Shown: positions 1-7,840 of the stretch, piece by piece | Layout: the number at the start of each line of letters is the position of its first letter | Numbering within the stretch: position 1 is the first letter of the stretch | Assembly: GCF_023823685.1 (NCBI RefSeq) | Contig: NZ_JAMXBF010000001.1 | Location: 604,154-668,153, forward strand | Source: Pseudomonas subflava | GTDB lineage: Bacteria > Pseudomonadota > Gammaproteobacteria > Pseudomonadales > Pseudomonadaceae | Length of the DNA: 64,000 bases | Direction of reading: 5' to 3' | Translations under genes and position numbers: made by a program | Notes under the pieces: generated by a model | Database searches by the model: none | The model's input: the letters and a program-made list of their open reading frames with translations, nothing else | Told to the model about the DNA's origin: nothing

Positions 1-236
1 CACGCAGCGGCGCGCCCATTTCCCACCGGCTCGCCTCGGTCACGGTGGTCGATTCATCGACCCTGCGCGCCGATGGCCTGTCTACCCTATTGATGGTGCT
101 GGGACCGGAAAACGGTTACGCCTTCGCCGAGCGCGAGGCCATTGCCGCATTCTTCGTCACCCGCACCGACCGGGGCTTCGCCACGCGCGCGACGCCCGCC
201 TTCGAACGCCGTTTCGGCGAAGGAGAACGCCCATGA
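1..236 (+). CDS. apbE: FAD:protein FMN transferase ApbE, C-terminal end (partial)
   Basis: The reading frame is open from base 3 and enters from upstream of the window. The visible 77 residues include SVTVVDSS, RADGLSTLLMVLG and a short acidic/basic tail, which fit the C-terminal end of ApbE flavin transferases. ApbE attaches FMN covalently to NqrB and NqrC subunits of the Na+-translocating NADH:quinone reductase. The next gene, nqrM, is also an NQR maturation factor, so this is probably the tail of an nqrABCDEF-apbE-nqrM operon lying to the left. The stop codon overlaps the nqrM start as ATGA. Only the C-terminus is seen, so the family call rests partly on context. Confidence 0.8.
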   Translation, partial: RSGAPISHRLASVTVVDSSTLRADGLSTLLMVLGPENGYAFAEREAIAAFFVTRTDRGFATRATPAFERRFGEGERP

Positions 237-466
237 CCTGGGTTCTGGTATTCGGTTTCATGCTCCTGGTAGTGCTGGGCATGGCCATCGGTGTGATCTT
301 CGGGCGCAAGCCCATCGCCGGCTCCTGCGGTGGCATCGCCGCCCTGGGCATCGAGAAGGAGTGCTCGATCTGCGGCGGCAGTCGCGAGAAGTGCGAAGAG
401 GTCAACCGCGAGAAGAATGAGCATGTAGTGGACACGGCGCTCGCCTACGACGCGACCAAGCGCTAA
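233..466 (+). CDS. nqrM: Na+-NQR maturation factor NqrM (DUF539)
   Basis: This 77-residue protein has one N-terminal membrane segment (about residues 4-23) followed by a cytosolic Cys-rich tail with Cys32, Cys44, Cys47 and Cys54, the pattern of the DUF539/NqrM family. NqrM is known to be needed for assembly of Na+-NQR, probably by delivering iron to the NqrD/NqrE cysteine site. The start overlaps the apbE stop by four bases, indicating translational coupling. The length and the CSICGGSREKC block are typical. A 117-bp gap separates it from sthA. Confidence 0.92.
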   Translation: MTWVLVFGFMLLVVLGMAIGVIFGRKPIAGSCGGIAALGIEKECSICGGSREKCEEVNREKNEHVVDTALAYDATKR

Positions 467-583
467 TGTGCCGGGCAAAATCCCACGGCTAAGCTGTGAG
501 GACGATTCGACAGCCGCGGCCACGGGGTGCCGCGTTCGAGCCGGGCGCCACGCGAGCGCCCCGGCGCGCGATGAGGAGTAAGC

Positions 584-1978
584 ATGGCGGTCTACAACTA
601 CGACGTGGTGGTGCTGGGTTCCGGTCCGGCGGGCGAGGGCGCGGCGATGAACGCGGCCAAGGCCGGACGCAAGGTGGCGGTGGTCGACAACCGCCCGCTG
701 GTGGGCGGCAACTGCACCCATCTCGGCACCATCCCGTCCAAGGCGCTGCGCCACTCGGTGCGGCAGATCATGCAGTACAACACCAACCCGCTGTTCCGCC
801 AGATCGGCGAGCCGCGCTGGTTCTCCTTCCCCGACGTGCTGAAGAGCGCCGAGCGGGTGATCTCCAAGCAGGTCGCCTCGCGCACCAGCTACTACGCGCG
901 TAACCGCATCGACGTGTTCTTCGGCACCGCCAGCTTTGCCGACGAGCAGACCGTGGAAGTGGTGTGCACCAGCGGCGTCGTCGAGAAACTGGTGGCCAAG
1001 CAGATCGTCATCGCCACCGGCTCGCGCCCCTATCGCCCGGCGGACGTGGATTTCCATCACCCGCGCATCTACGACAGCGACACCATCCTCAGCCTGACCC
1101 ACACCCCGCGCCGCATTATCATCTACGGCGCCGGCGTGATCGGCTCCGAGTACGCCTCGATCTTCAGTGGCCTCGGCGTGCTGGTCGACCTGATCGACAA
1201 CCGCGACCAGCTGCTCAGCTTCCTCGACGACGAGATCTCCGACGCGCTCAGTTACCACCTGCGCACCAACAACGTGCTGATCCGTCACCACGAGGAGTAC
1301 GAGCGCATCGAGGGTCTGGAGAACGGTGTGATCCTGCACCTCAAGTCGGGCAAGAAGATCAAGGCCGACTGCCTGCTGTGGTGCAACGGCCGTACCGGCA
1401 ACACCGACAAGCTGGGCCTGGAGAACATCGGCATCAAGGTCAACAGCCGCGGCCAGATCGAGGTCGACCAGCAGTACCGTACCCAGGTCAGCAACGTCTT
1501 CGCCGCCGGCGACGTGATCGGCTGGCCGAGCCTGGCCAGCGCCGCCTACGACCAGGGCCGTTCGGCCGCGGGCAGTGCGGTGGAGAACGACAGCTGGCGC
1601 TTCGTCGACGACGTGCCGACCGGCATCTACACCATTCCGGAGATCAGCTCGATCGGCAAGAACGAGCGGGAGCTGACCCAGGCCAAGATCCCCTACGAGG
1701 TCGGCAAGGCGTTCTTCAAGGGCATGGCCCGGGCGCAGATTTCCCACGAGCCGGTGGGCATGCTGAAGATCCTATTCCACCGCGAAACCCTGGAGATCCT
1801 CGGCGTGCATTGCTTCGGCTATCAGGCCTCGGAGATTGTGCACATCGGCCAGGCGATCATGAACCAGAAGGGGGAGGCGAACTCGATCAAGTACTTCGTC
1901 AATACCACCTTCAACTACCCGACCATGGCCGAGGCCTACCGGGTGGCGGCGTTCGACGGTCTCAACCGGCTTTTTTGA
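584..1978 (+). CDS. sthA: Soluble pyridine nucleotide transhydrogenase (Si-specific NAD(P)+ transhydrogenase)
   Basis: This cytosolic FAD flavoprotein of 464 residues transfers reducing equivalents between NADPH and NAD+. It has the FAD-binding [17 protein letters not shown] at the N-terminus, a second nucleotide fold near [17 protein letters not shown], and the C-terminal dimerisation domain. At the disulfide position of the lipoamide-dehydrogenase superfamily it reads [13 protein letters not shown], so the second Cys is Thr, which distinguishes SthA from true disulfide reductases. The start is the ATG preceded by AGGAG at 574-578. A strong rho-independent terminator follows at 2091. Length matches Pseudomonas SthA. 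Confidence 0.96.
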   Translation: MAVYNYDVVVLGSGPAGEGAAMNAAKAGRKVAVVDNRPLVGGNCTHLGTIPSKALRHSVRQIMQYNTNPLFRQIGEPRWFSFPDVLKSAERVISKQVASRTSYYARNRIDVFFGTASFADEQTVEVVCTSGVVEKLVAKQIVIATGSRPYRPADVDFHHPRIYDSDTILSLTHTPRRIIIYGAGVIGSEYASIFSGLGVLVDLIDNRDQLLSFLDDEISDALSYHLRTNNVLIRHHEEYERIEGLENGVILHLKSGKKIKADCLLWCNGRTGNTDKLGLENIGIKVNSRGQIEVDQQYRTQVSNVFAAGDVIGWPSLASAAYDQGRSAAGSAVENDSWRFVDDVPTGIYTIPEISSIGKNERELTQAKIPYEVGKAFFKGMARAQISHEPVGMLKILFHRETLEILGVHCFGYQASEIVHIGQAIMNQKGEANSIKYFVNTTFNYPTMAEAYRVAAFDGLNRLF

Positions 1979-2090
1979 GCGGCTCCGACCGGTGGCCTGA
2001 ACCGGTCGGGGGCGACCCCCTCGACGACTCCCGCAGCTGGCGCTGGCCAAACCGGGAGAGCTTCTGACCAGGCGCGACGCTGCAACGAAA

Positions 2091-2114
2091 AACCGGCCCT
2101 TGGGCCGGTTTTTT
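2091..2114 (+). terminator. Rho-independent terminator after sthA
   Basis: An AACCGGCC arm, a short CTTG loop and a GGCCGGTT arm are followed by a run of six T. It lies 112 bp after the sthA stop. The rest of the 309-bp gap between sthA and the end of the glycerophosphodiesterase gene (1979-2287) contains no convincing ORF. It holds pyrimidine/purine-rich sequence around 2180-2220 and the REP-like unit at 2235. Confidence 0.85.
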
Positions 2115-2234
2115 CATGCCTCTTTCCCGAGAGCGAGGAGGCCGGGCGAGGGTGTATCGGGCGGTGCCGAGGTGCTGACATTCCCTCTCTCTGACCCTCT
2201 CCCAGGAATGGGAAAGGGAATATCCGAGTAGCCC

Positions 2235-2291
2235 GTAGCCCGGATGCAGCCCGTAGCCCGGATGCAATCCGGGGGCGGAGCTGAGGGCTAC
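2235..2291. repeat. REP-like palindromic repeat overlapping a stop codon
   Basis: The unit GTAGCCCGGATGCA occurs twice, at 2235 and 2253. The second copy forms a perfect CCCGGAT/ATCCGGG hairpin (2257-2273), nested in an outer GTAGCCC/GGGCTAC pair whose right arm is 2285-2291. That right arm supplies the TAG stop (2288-2290, minus strand) of the adjacent phosphodiesterase gene. The same unit recurs at 44.7-44.9 kb. Such units resemble Pseudomonas REP sequences. Confidence 0.8.
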
Positions 2292-3007
2292 CGCTTTAGC
2301 GTATCCACCGCCACACCGGGGAAGTCGGTGATGATGCTGTCTACGCCGAAGTCTGCCAGGCGGCGCATCAGGGCCGGGTCATTGACCGTCCATACGGAGA
2401 CGTGGAAGCCGGATTTCTGCGCCTTGAGCAGCCGCTCCGGCGTGCACAGGGTCCAGTTCAGCGCGAGCATCGAGCACTCGTGGTGAGCGGCGACCTTGAG
2501 CGGGTCCAGCCAGTTGTACTCGGCTACCAGTCCACGCGACAGTTCCGGAGTGAGCCGGCGCAGCGCGCGCAAAACCTCGCGCGAGCTGCTGGTGACGGTG
2601 ACCTTGTCCTTGATGCCGAAGCGTTCGGCCAGGGCCTGGATGGCCAGCACGGTACGCGCCGCCCGCACTCGCGAGGCGCTTTTGACCTCCAGCTGCCAGT
2701 GCTCGAAGGGGCACTGCTCGAACAGGGTTTCCAGCGTGGGGATGGGGCAGGGCGTCTTCCAGCCGGGGCCGCCCAGGCGTGCGTCGAGCGCCGTGAGCTC
2801 CTCCGCGTCGTGCTCCACCACCTTGCCACGGCGGCCGGTGGTGCGCTTGAGGGTCGGGTCGTGAATCACCATCAGCTCGCCGTCGCGCGACAGGTGCAGG
2901 TCCAGCTCGCAACGGGTAACGCCATGTTCGAGGCAGCGCTGGAAGCTGGCGAGGGTGTTTTCCGGTGCTTCGCCCTTGGCGCCGCGGTGGCCGTAAATAA
3001 GGGTCAC
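2288..3007 (-). CDS. Glycerophosphodiester phosphodiesterase family protein (cytosolic, UgpQ-like)
   Basis: This 239-residue GDPD-fold enzyme probably hydrolyses glycerophosphodiesters to glycerol-3-phosphate plus an alcohol. HRGAKGEAPENTLASF carries the catalytic His-Arg and metal-binding Glu, and ELDLHLSRDGELMVIHDPTLKRTT carries the second His. Metal-ligand and barrel motifs continue to ITDFPG near the C-terminus. No signal peptide is present, so it resembles UgpQ rather than periplasmic GlpQ. I chose the GTG start at 3007, which overlaps the upstream stop as GTGA; longer upstream versions run through the neighbouring gene. The stop codon lies inside a REP-like arm. Confidence 0.88.
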   Translation of the reverse strand: MTLIYGHRGAKGEAPENTLASFQRCLEHGVTRCELDLHLSRDGELMVIHDPTLKRTTGRRGKVVEHDAEELTALDARLGGPGWKTPCPIPTLETLFEQCPFEHWQLEVKSASRVRAARTVLAIQALAERFGIKDKVTVTSSSREVLRALRRLTPELSRGLVAEYNWLDPLKVAAHHECSMLALNWTLCTPERLLKAQKSGFHVSVWTVNDPALMRRLADFGVDSIITDFPGVAVDTLKR

Positions 3008-3303
3008 TGTTGTTCCTCGATGGGATAGCGGGGCTGGTGATGCAGCACGCTGTTCACCACATGGTCGTATTCGAAATAGACGCTGAAGGTGCGGTAGTCC
3101 CAGCGGGTGATCGGTGGCTGGCCCACCGGCGGGTGTTCCTCGTCGGCCAGGCCGAAGCGCTCCAGCACCGAGCGCTTGGACTCGCCCAGCGTGGGCAGTC
3201 CGGCGATATCGGCCCCTTGCTGGCCAACGGGAATCTCGAGGGTCTCGGCCAGCGCCGGCGTCGCCAGCCACAGGGCGGCGAGCAGGGAAAACACCAGTCT
3301 CAT
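3004..3303 (-). CDS. Small exported protein of unknown function
   Basis: This 99-residue protein begins with a clear Sec signal peptide (about residues 1-20, ending ALA before ETLEIP). The mature domain of about 80 residues has aromatic and acidic blocks such as RWDYRTFSVYFEYDHVV. I do not recognise a named family. The start overlaps the PilZ-gene stop (ATGA) and its own stop overlaps the phosphodiesterase start (GTGA), so the three are translationally coupled. This suggests a shared role at the envelope, but that is inference. Confidence 0.78.
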   Translation of the reverse strand: MRLVFSLLAALWLATPALAETLEIPVGQQGADIAGLPTLGESKRSVLERFGLADEEHPPVGQPPITRWDYRTFSVYFEYDHVVNSVLHHQPRYPIEEQQ

Positions 3304-3875
3304 CGTTCTTGCTCCTTGGCGATGCGTCGTTCCAGGGCCTGCTTCTGCAGGATGTGGCGGGCCAGGAGCTGACGCTGGGCGTCCGTCAGTGCCTCGAATT
3401 CGGTACCGATTTCGAAGCGGCCATCGTCGCGCGCCTGGCAATGCACGACCTGAGCCCGCAGCAGCAACCCGAGGGCCTGCGGCATCAGCACCATCTTGAT
3501 CGCCAGGTGGCTGCCGGTGGCCACGGCCTGGCCGTGCTGGAAGCTCACGCCGCCCTCGGAAAGCGACACCTGGCGCGGCGTGCCGATCTCGCGCAGCAGG
3601 CTCTGCGCCATGGCCTGGCCGATCAGGTCGATGCGCTTGTTCATCACCTTGAGGTAATTGGCCAGGGTGCGATCGCGCTCGCTGATGTGGCGCAGCAGAT
3701 GCTGCGACTCGAAATCCAGCAGGTGCAGATCGCTGAGCAGGTTGAACAGCGGCGAGCTGTCGTGAAGCGGGTCACTGGCCTGCGCCTCGGCTCCGGCGAG
3801 CAGGCTGAAATCCAGTGCGATCGTATCCTCGATACGGTAGTATTCGCGGCGATCATCGACGTCTTGATTCGACAT
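3300..3875 (-). CDS. PilZ-domain protein with N-terminal extension
   Basis: The 191-residue protein starts at ATG 3875. An RREYYR block (RxxxR type) lies close to the N-terminus, a helical middle region follows, and a C-terminal PilZ-like beta barrel contains VSLSEGGVSF and the GTEFEAL region. PilZ domains usually bind cyclic di-GMP through RxxxR and (D/N)xSxxG. Here the first residue of the second motif is Ser, so binding could be altered. Gene position matches the PilZ protein PA2989 as I recall it. An alternative start 93 bp upstream is less likely because it would run into the divergent lolC control region. It heads a three-gene coupled operon. Confidence 0.8.
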   Translation of the reverse strand: MSNQDVDDRREYYRIEDTIALDFSLLAGAEAQASDPLHDSSPLFNLLSDLHLLDFESQHLLRHISERDRTLANYLKVMNKRIDLIGQAMAQSLLREIGTPRQVSLSEGGVSFQHGQAVATGSHLAIKMVLMPQALGLLLRAQVVHCQARDDGRFEIGTEFEALTDAQRQLLARHILQKQALERRIAKEQER

Positions 3876-3970
3876 GGCGAACCCATGGCAGCAGTGGTGG
3901 TCTGAGTGTAAAGCCGCGCGCCAGGCCCCGCCACAAGGACGTTTCTCCCTTCCGCCAGCGAACCTCATTC

Positions 3971-5227
3971 ATGTTCAGACCCCTGCCGTTTTTCATCGGC
4001 GTGCGTTACACGCGGGCCCGACGCCGCAGCTTGTTCGTCTCCTTCATCTCCCTCACTTCGATCATCGGTCTCGCCCTCGGCGTGCTGGTGATGATCGTCG
4101 TTTTGTCGGTGATGAACGGTTTCGACCGCGAGATGCGCGATCGCGTTCTAGGCATGGTGCCGCACGCCACGCTCGACAGCGCCACACCCATCGAGGATTG
4201 GCGCACCATCGGCCAAGGCCTGCTGCGTCATCCGCAGGTGGCGGCCATCGCCCCCTTCACCCAGATGCAGGGCCTGCTGACCAACAACGGCCAGGTGCAG
4301 AAGGTGCTGGTCAACGCCATCGACCCGGCCGAGGAGGGCAAGGTGTCGATCATCGGCGACTACTTCCTCGACCAGCAGGGCTCCCTGGACGCGCTCGAGG
4401 CCGGCAAGTTCGGCATCGTCGTCGGCGACCTGGCGGCGAAGAAGCTCGGCCTGAAGATCGGTGACAAGGTCACGTTCGTCGCGCCCGAGGTCTCGGTGAC
4501 GCCGGCCGGGATGTTCCCGCGCATGAAGCGCTTCACCGTGGTCGGCATCTTCCACGTCGGTGCCGGCGAGATCGACGGCCACGTGGTGATGACCCACGTG
4601 CAGGATGCCGGCCGCGTGCTGCGCCTGAAACCGGGCGAGGTGCAGGGCATCCGCCTGAAACTGCACGACCTGTTCCAGGCGCCGCAGGTGGCCTGGGAGC
4701 TGGCCGGCCTGCTGCGCGACCAGGAGTTCTACGCCCGCGACTGGACCCGCACCCACGGCAACCTGTACCAGGCCATCCGCATGGAGAAGACCATGATCGG
4801 CCTGCTGCTGTTGCTGATCGTCGCGGTGGCCGCGTTCAACATCATCTCCACCCTGGTGATGGTGGTGACCGACAAGAAGGCCGACATCGCCATCCTGCGC
4901 ACCCTCGGCGCCACGCCGCGGCAGATCATGCTGACCTTCATGGTGCAGGGGACGGTGATCGGCGTGGTCGGCACCCTGGTCGGCGGCGTGCTCGGCGTGC
5001 TCGCCGCGCTCAACGTCAGCGCCGCGATCAAGGGCCTGGAGAATCTGCTCGGCATCCAGTTCCTCAATGCCGAGGTGTACTTCATCGATTACCTGCCGTC
5101 GCAGGTACAGGGCACCGACGTTGCGCTGGTCTGCGGCGCCGCCCTGGTTCTGAGTTTTCTCGCCACCCTTTACCCGGCCTGGCGTGCGGCGCGCACCCAG
5201 CCAGCGGAGGCTTTGCGTTATGAGTGA
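3971..5227 (+). CDS. lolC: Lipoprotein-releasing ABC transporter permease LolC
   Basis: This inner-membrane permease of 418 residues works with LolD and LolE to extract outer-membrane lipoproteins and pass them to LolA. The first membrane helix follows [21 protein letters not shown] large periplasmic domain comes next (about residues 50-270), and then three C-terminal helices ([24 protein letters not shown] and [12 protein letters not shown]). The C-terminus [17 protein letters not shown] is diagnostic of LolC/E. The start chosen is ATG 3971; longer upstream frames lack homology. Its last 8 bases overlap lolD. Confidence 0.94.
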   Translation: MFRPLPFFIGVRYTRARRRSLFVSFISLTSIIGLALGVLVMIVVLSVMNGFDREMRDRVLGMVPHATLDSATPIEDWRTIGQGLLRHPQVAAIAPFTQMQGLLTNNGQVQKVLVNAIDPAEEGKVSIIGDYFLDQQGSLDALEAGKFGIVVGDLAAKKLGLKIGDKVTFVAPEVSVTPAGMFPRMKRFTVVGIFHVGAGEIDGHVVMTHVQDAGRVLRLKPGEVQGIRLKLHDLFQAPQVAWELAGLLRDQEFYARDWTRTHGNLYQAIRMEKTMIGLLLLLIVAVAAFNIISTLVMVVTDKKADIAILRTLGATPRQIMLTFMVQGTVIGVVGTLVGGVLGVLAALNVSAAIKGLENLLGIQFLNAEVYFIDYLPSQVQGTDVALVCGAALVLSFLATLYPAWRAARTQPAEALRYE

Positions 5228-5903
5228 CACGTCCGTCCTGAGTTGCCGCAACCTGGGCAAGAGTTACGAGGAAGGCCCGCAGACGGTCGAGGTGCTGTCC
5301 AACGTCGAGCTGGAGCTGCTGCCCGGCGAGCGCGTGGCCGTCGTCGGTACGTCCGGCTCGGGCAAGAGCACGCTGCTGAACATGCTCGGCGGCCTCGATA
5401 CGCCGAGCAAGGGCAGCGTCTGGCTGGCCGGCGAGGAGCTTTCGGCGCTCAACGAGAAGGCCCGCGGCCTGTTGCGCAACCGCGCGCTGGGCTTCGTCTA
5501 CCAGTTCCATCATCTGCTGCCGGAATTCACCGCGCTGGAGAACGTGTGCATGCCGCTGCTGATCGGCAAGACGCCGATCCCCGAGGCGCGCCAGCGTGCC
5601 ACCGCGCTGCTGGAGCGGGTCGGCCTCGGCCATCGCCTGTCGCACAAGCCGGCCGAGTTGTCCGGTGGTGAGCGCCAGCGCGTGGCCATCGCCCGTGCGC
5701 TGGTCAACAACCCCGCGCTGGTGTTGCTCGACGAGCCCACCGGCAACCTCGACCAGCACACCGGCCATGGCATCCAGGAGCTAATGCGCGAGCTCAGCCG
5801 CGACTCGCGTACCGCCTTCCTGGTGGTGACACACGATCCGCAGCTGGCCGGCCAGATGGACCGCGTGTTGCGCTTGGAAGACGGCAAACTGGTGGCCGCC
5901 TGA
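5220..5903 (+). CDS. lolD: Lipoprotein-releasing system ATP-binding protein LolD
   Basis: This 227-residue ABC ATPase powers LolC/LolE. Walker A reads GTSGSGKST, the signature is LSGGERQR, Walker B is [13 protein letters not shown], and the switch His lies in VVTHD. The start ATG at 5220 sits inside the end of lolC (8-bp overlap) and the stop is one base before the lolE ATG. The three subunits are therefore made from one coupled transcript. Confidence 0.95.
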   Translation: MSDTSVLSCRNLGKSYEEGPQTVEVLSNVELELLPGERVAVVGTSGSGKSTLLNMLGGLDTPSKGSVWLAGEELSALNEKARGLLRNRALGFVYQFHHLLPEFTALENVCMPLLIGKTPIPEARQRATALLERVGLGHRLSHKPAELSGGERQRVAIARALVNNPALVLLDEPTGNLDQHTGHGIQELMRELSRDSRTAFLVVTHDPQLAGQMDRVLRLEDGKLVAA

Positions 5904-5904
5904 C

Positions 5905-7149
5905 ATGTTCAGACCTATCAGTGTCTTCGTCGGCACCCGCTACACCCGGGCCAAGCGGCGCAACCACTACATCTCCTTCATCTCCCTGACCTCGATGATC
6001 GGCCTGGGCCTCGGCGTGCTGGCCATGATCGTGGTGCTGTCAGTGATGAACGGCTTCCAGAAGGAAATGAGCTCGCGCATCCTCGGCATGGTGCCTCACG
6101 CCACCCTGTCCGCCGCGCAGCCGCTGGACGACTGGCAGGCGGTGGCCGCCGCCGCGATGGAGCACAGGCAGGTCACCGGCGCGGCGCCGTTCGCCGAGCT
6201 GGAGGGCATGTTCTCCTACAAAGGCAACATGCAGCCGGTGCAGATCAACGGCATCGACCCGGCCGAGGAGCAGAAGGTCTCGATCATTGGTCGGCACATG
6301 GTCCAGGGCCGCCTCGACGACCTCAAGGCCGGGGAGTTCGGCGTGGTGATCGGCGACATCACCGCGCGGCGCTTTCGCCTCGGGCTCGGCGACAAGCTGA
6401 CCCTGATCGTGCCCGAGCTGAGCAACGCCGCCGGCGGTATCACCCCGCGCATGCTGCGTCTTTCCGTGGTCGGCGTGTTCAAGGTTGGCGCCGAACTGGA
6501 CGGCAGCCTGGCGCTGATCCACATCGCCGATGCCTCCGGCATCCAGCGCATGAAAGAGGGGCAGGTGCAGAGCGTGCGCATCGCGCTGAAGGACCTTTAC
6601 CAGGCGCCGCAGGTGTCCGCCGCCATCGCCGCGCGGCTCGGCGATGGCTACAAGGCAGTGTCGTGGAAGGAGACCCAGGGCAGCCTGTTCAGCGCCATGC
6701 AGATGGAGAAGACCATGATCGGCCTGCTGCTGCTGCTGATCATCGCAGTGGCCGCCTTCAACATCATCGCCACGCTGATCATGGTGGTGGCGGACAAGCG
6801 TGCCGACATCGCCATTCTGCGTACTCTGGGCGCGACGCCAGGGCAGATCATGGCCACCTTCATGGTCCAGGGCACGGTGATCGGCTGCATCGGCACCCTG
6901 ATCGGCGGCGTGCTGGGCGTGACCGTCGCGCTCAACATCAGCGGCTGGGTGGCCTGGCTGGAGCGGGCCTCGGGGATGCATATCTTCAGCTCGGACGTGT
7001 ACTTTATCAGCAGCCTGCCATCCGACCTGCGTGGCCTGGATGTGCTGGTGATCTGTGGCGCCGCGTTGCTGATGAGCTTTCTCGCCACGCTGTACCCGTC
7101 CTGGCGGGCGTCGCGCACGCAGCCGGCCGAGGCGCTGCGCTACGAGTGA
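5905..7149 (+). CDS. lolE: Lipoprotein-releasing ABC transporter permease LolE
   Basis: This 414-residue permease is a close paralogue of the upstream LolC. The N-terminal RYTRAKRRNHYISFISLTS helix, the large periplasmic domain, the three C-terminal helices and the [16 protein letters not shown] tail are all shared. With LolC and LolD it forms the LolCDE extractor for outer-membrane lipoproteins. The naming of C versus E follows gene order. A bidirectional hairpin terminator follows the stop. Confidence 0.93.
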   Translation: MFRPISVFVGTRYTRAKRRNHYISFISLTSMIGLGLGVLAMIVVLSVMNGFQKEMSSRILGMVPHATLSAAQPLDDWQAVAAAAMEHRQVTGAAPFAELEGMFSYKGNMQPVQINGIDPAEEQKVSIIGRHMVQGRLDDLKAGEFGVVIGDITARRFRLGLGDKLTLIVPELSNAAGGITPRMLRLSVVGVFKVGAELDGSLALIHIADASGIQRMKEGQVQSVRIALKDLYQAPQVSAAIAARLGDGYKAVSWKETQGSLFSAMQMEKTMIGLLLLLIIAVAAFNIIATLIMVVADKRADIAILRTLGATPGQIMATFMVQGTVIGCIGTLIGGVLGVTVALNISGWVAWLERASGMHIFSSDVYFISSLPSDLRGLDVLVICGAALLMSFLATLYPSWRASRTQPAEALRYE

Positions 7150-7170
7150 GGCTGGGAGCCGAAAAGAAAA

Positions 7171-7199
7171 AACGCCGCGATCATCGCGGCGTTTTCTTT
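7171..7199. terminator. Bidirectional terminator between lolE and the DUF2062 gene
   Basis: AACGCCGCGA and TCGCGGCGTT form a 10-bp stem with a 3-nt loop (7171-7193). An A-rich stretch lies on the left and TTTTCTTTT on the right, so it can terminate lolE on the plus strand and the convergent DUF2062 gene on the minus strand. Confidence 0.85.
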
Positions 7200-7216
7200 T
7201 CGCTTCGGCGTGCCGG

Positions 7217-7744
7217 CTATTCGACGGCCTGGCGGCGACGCTCGGCGCGTTTGCGCCAGCTGTGTGCCACCCACCAGCGCCAGTAGAGCATGGTGGTGCC
7301 GTAGGCCAGCGCGGCGAGCAGCGTGCCGGTCACGACCGAGCCCAGCAGGAACGGCTTCCAGACGATGGCCAACTCGCCGCTGATCCATTCCCAGGTCAGC
7401 TCGTCCGGCAGTTCCATGGACGGGATGCCGAGCAGCCAGCTGCCCATCTTGTAGGTGCAGTAGAAGATCGGCGGCATGGTGAAGGGGTTGGTCAGCCACA
7501 CCAGGCCTACCGAGATCGGCAGATTGGCGCGGATCGGAATCGCCAGGCAGGCGGCGAGCAGCATCTGCATCGGCGCCGGAATGAAGGCGGCGAACAGCCC
7601 GGCCGCCATCGCGCGCGCCACCGAGTGGCGGTTCAGGTGCCAGAGATTGGGGTCGTGCAGCAGGGTGCCGAGAAAACGCAGGGACTTGTGCTCCCGGATC
7701 ATCTCGGGATTGGGCATGTAGCGTTTGAACAGACGACGGGGCAT
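7217..7744 (-). CDS. DUF2062 membrane protein
   Basis: This 175-residue inner-membrane protein matches the DUF2062 pattern: a short basic N-terminus (MPRRLFKRYMPNPEMI), an amphipathic stretch with HLNRHSVARA, and then hydrophobic segments containing FAAFIPAPMQMLLAA and LTNPFTMPPIFYCTYKMG. The C-terminus is very basic. The molecular function is unknown. The start at 7744 (ATG) was chosen because the family begins MPRRLF; the longer frame adds unlikely sequence. It is convergent with lolE and divergent from comEC. Confidence 0.85.
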   Translation of the reverse strand: MPRRLFKRYMPNPEMIREHKSLRFLGTLLHDPNLWHLNRHSVARAMAAGLFAAFIPAPMQMLLAACLAIPIRANLPISVGLVWLTNPFTMPPIFYCTYKMGSWLLGIPSMELPDELTWEWISGELAIVWKPFLLGSVVTGTLLAALAYGTTMLYWRWWVAHSWRKRAERRRQAVE

Positions 7745-7840
7745 GAGCAGTCTCGCAAGACACGAGCGGCTATTATGCACCGATGGTCGCAGGCGGGCTT
7801 GGCCGCATTGTGACAACCGATAACCCAGGATGGGGAAACG

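Noticed and set aside
116..1747. A 543-codon minus-strand frame antisense to sthA
   Set aside because: It is a low-complexity shadow opposite a complete SthA with intact motifs.
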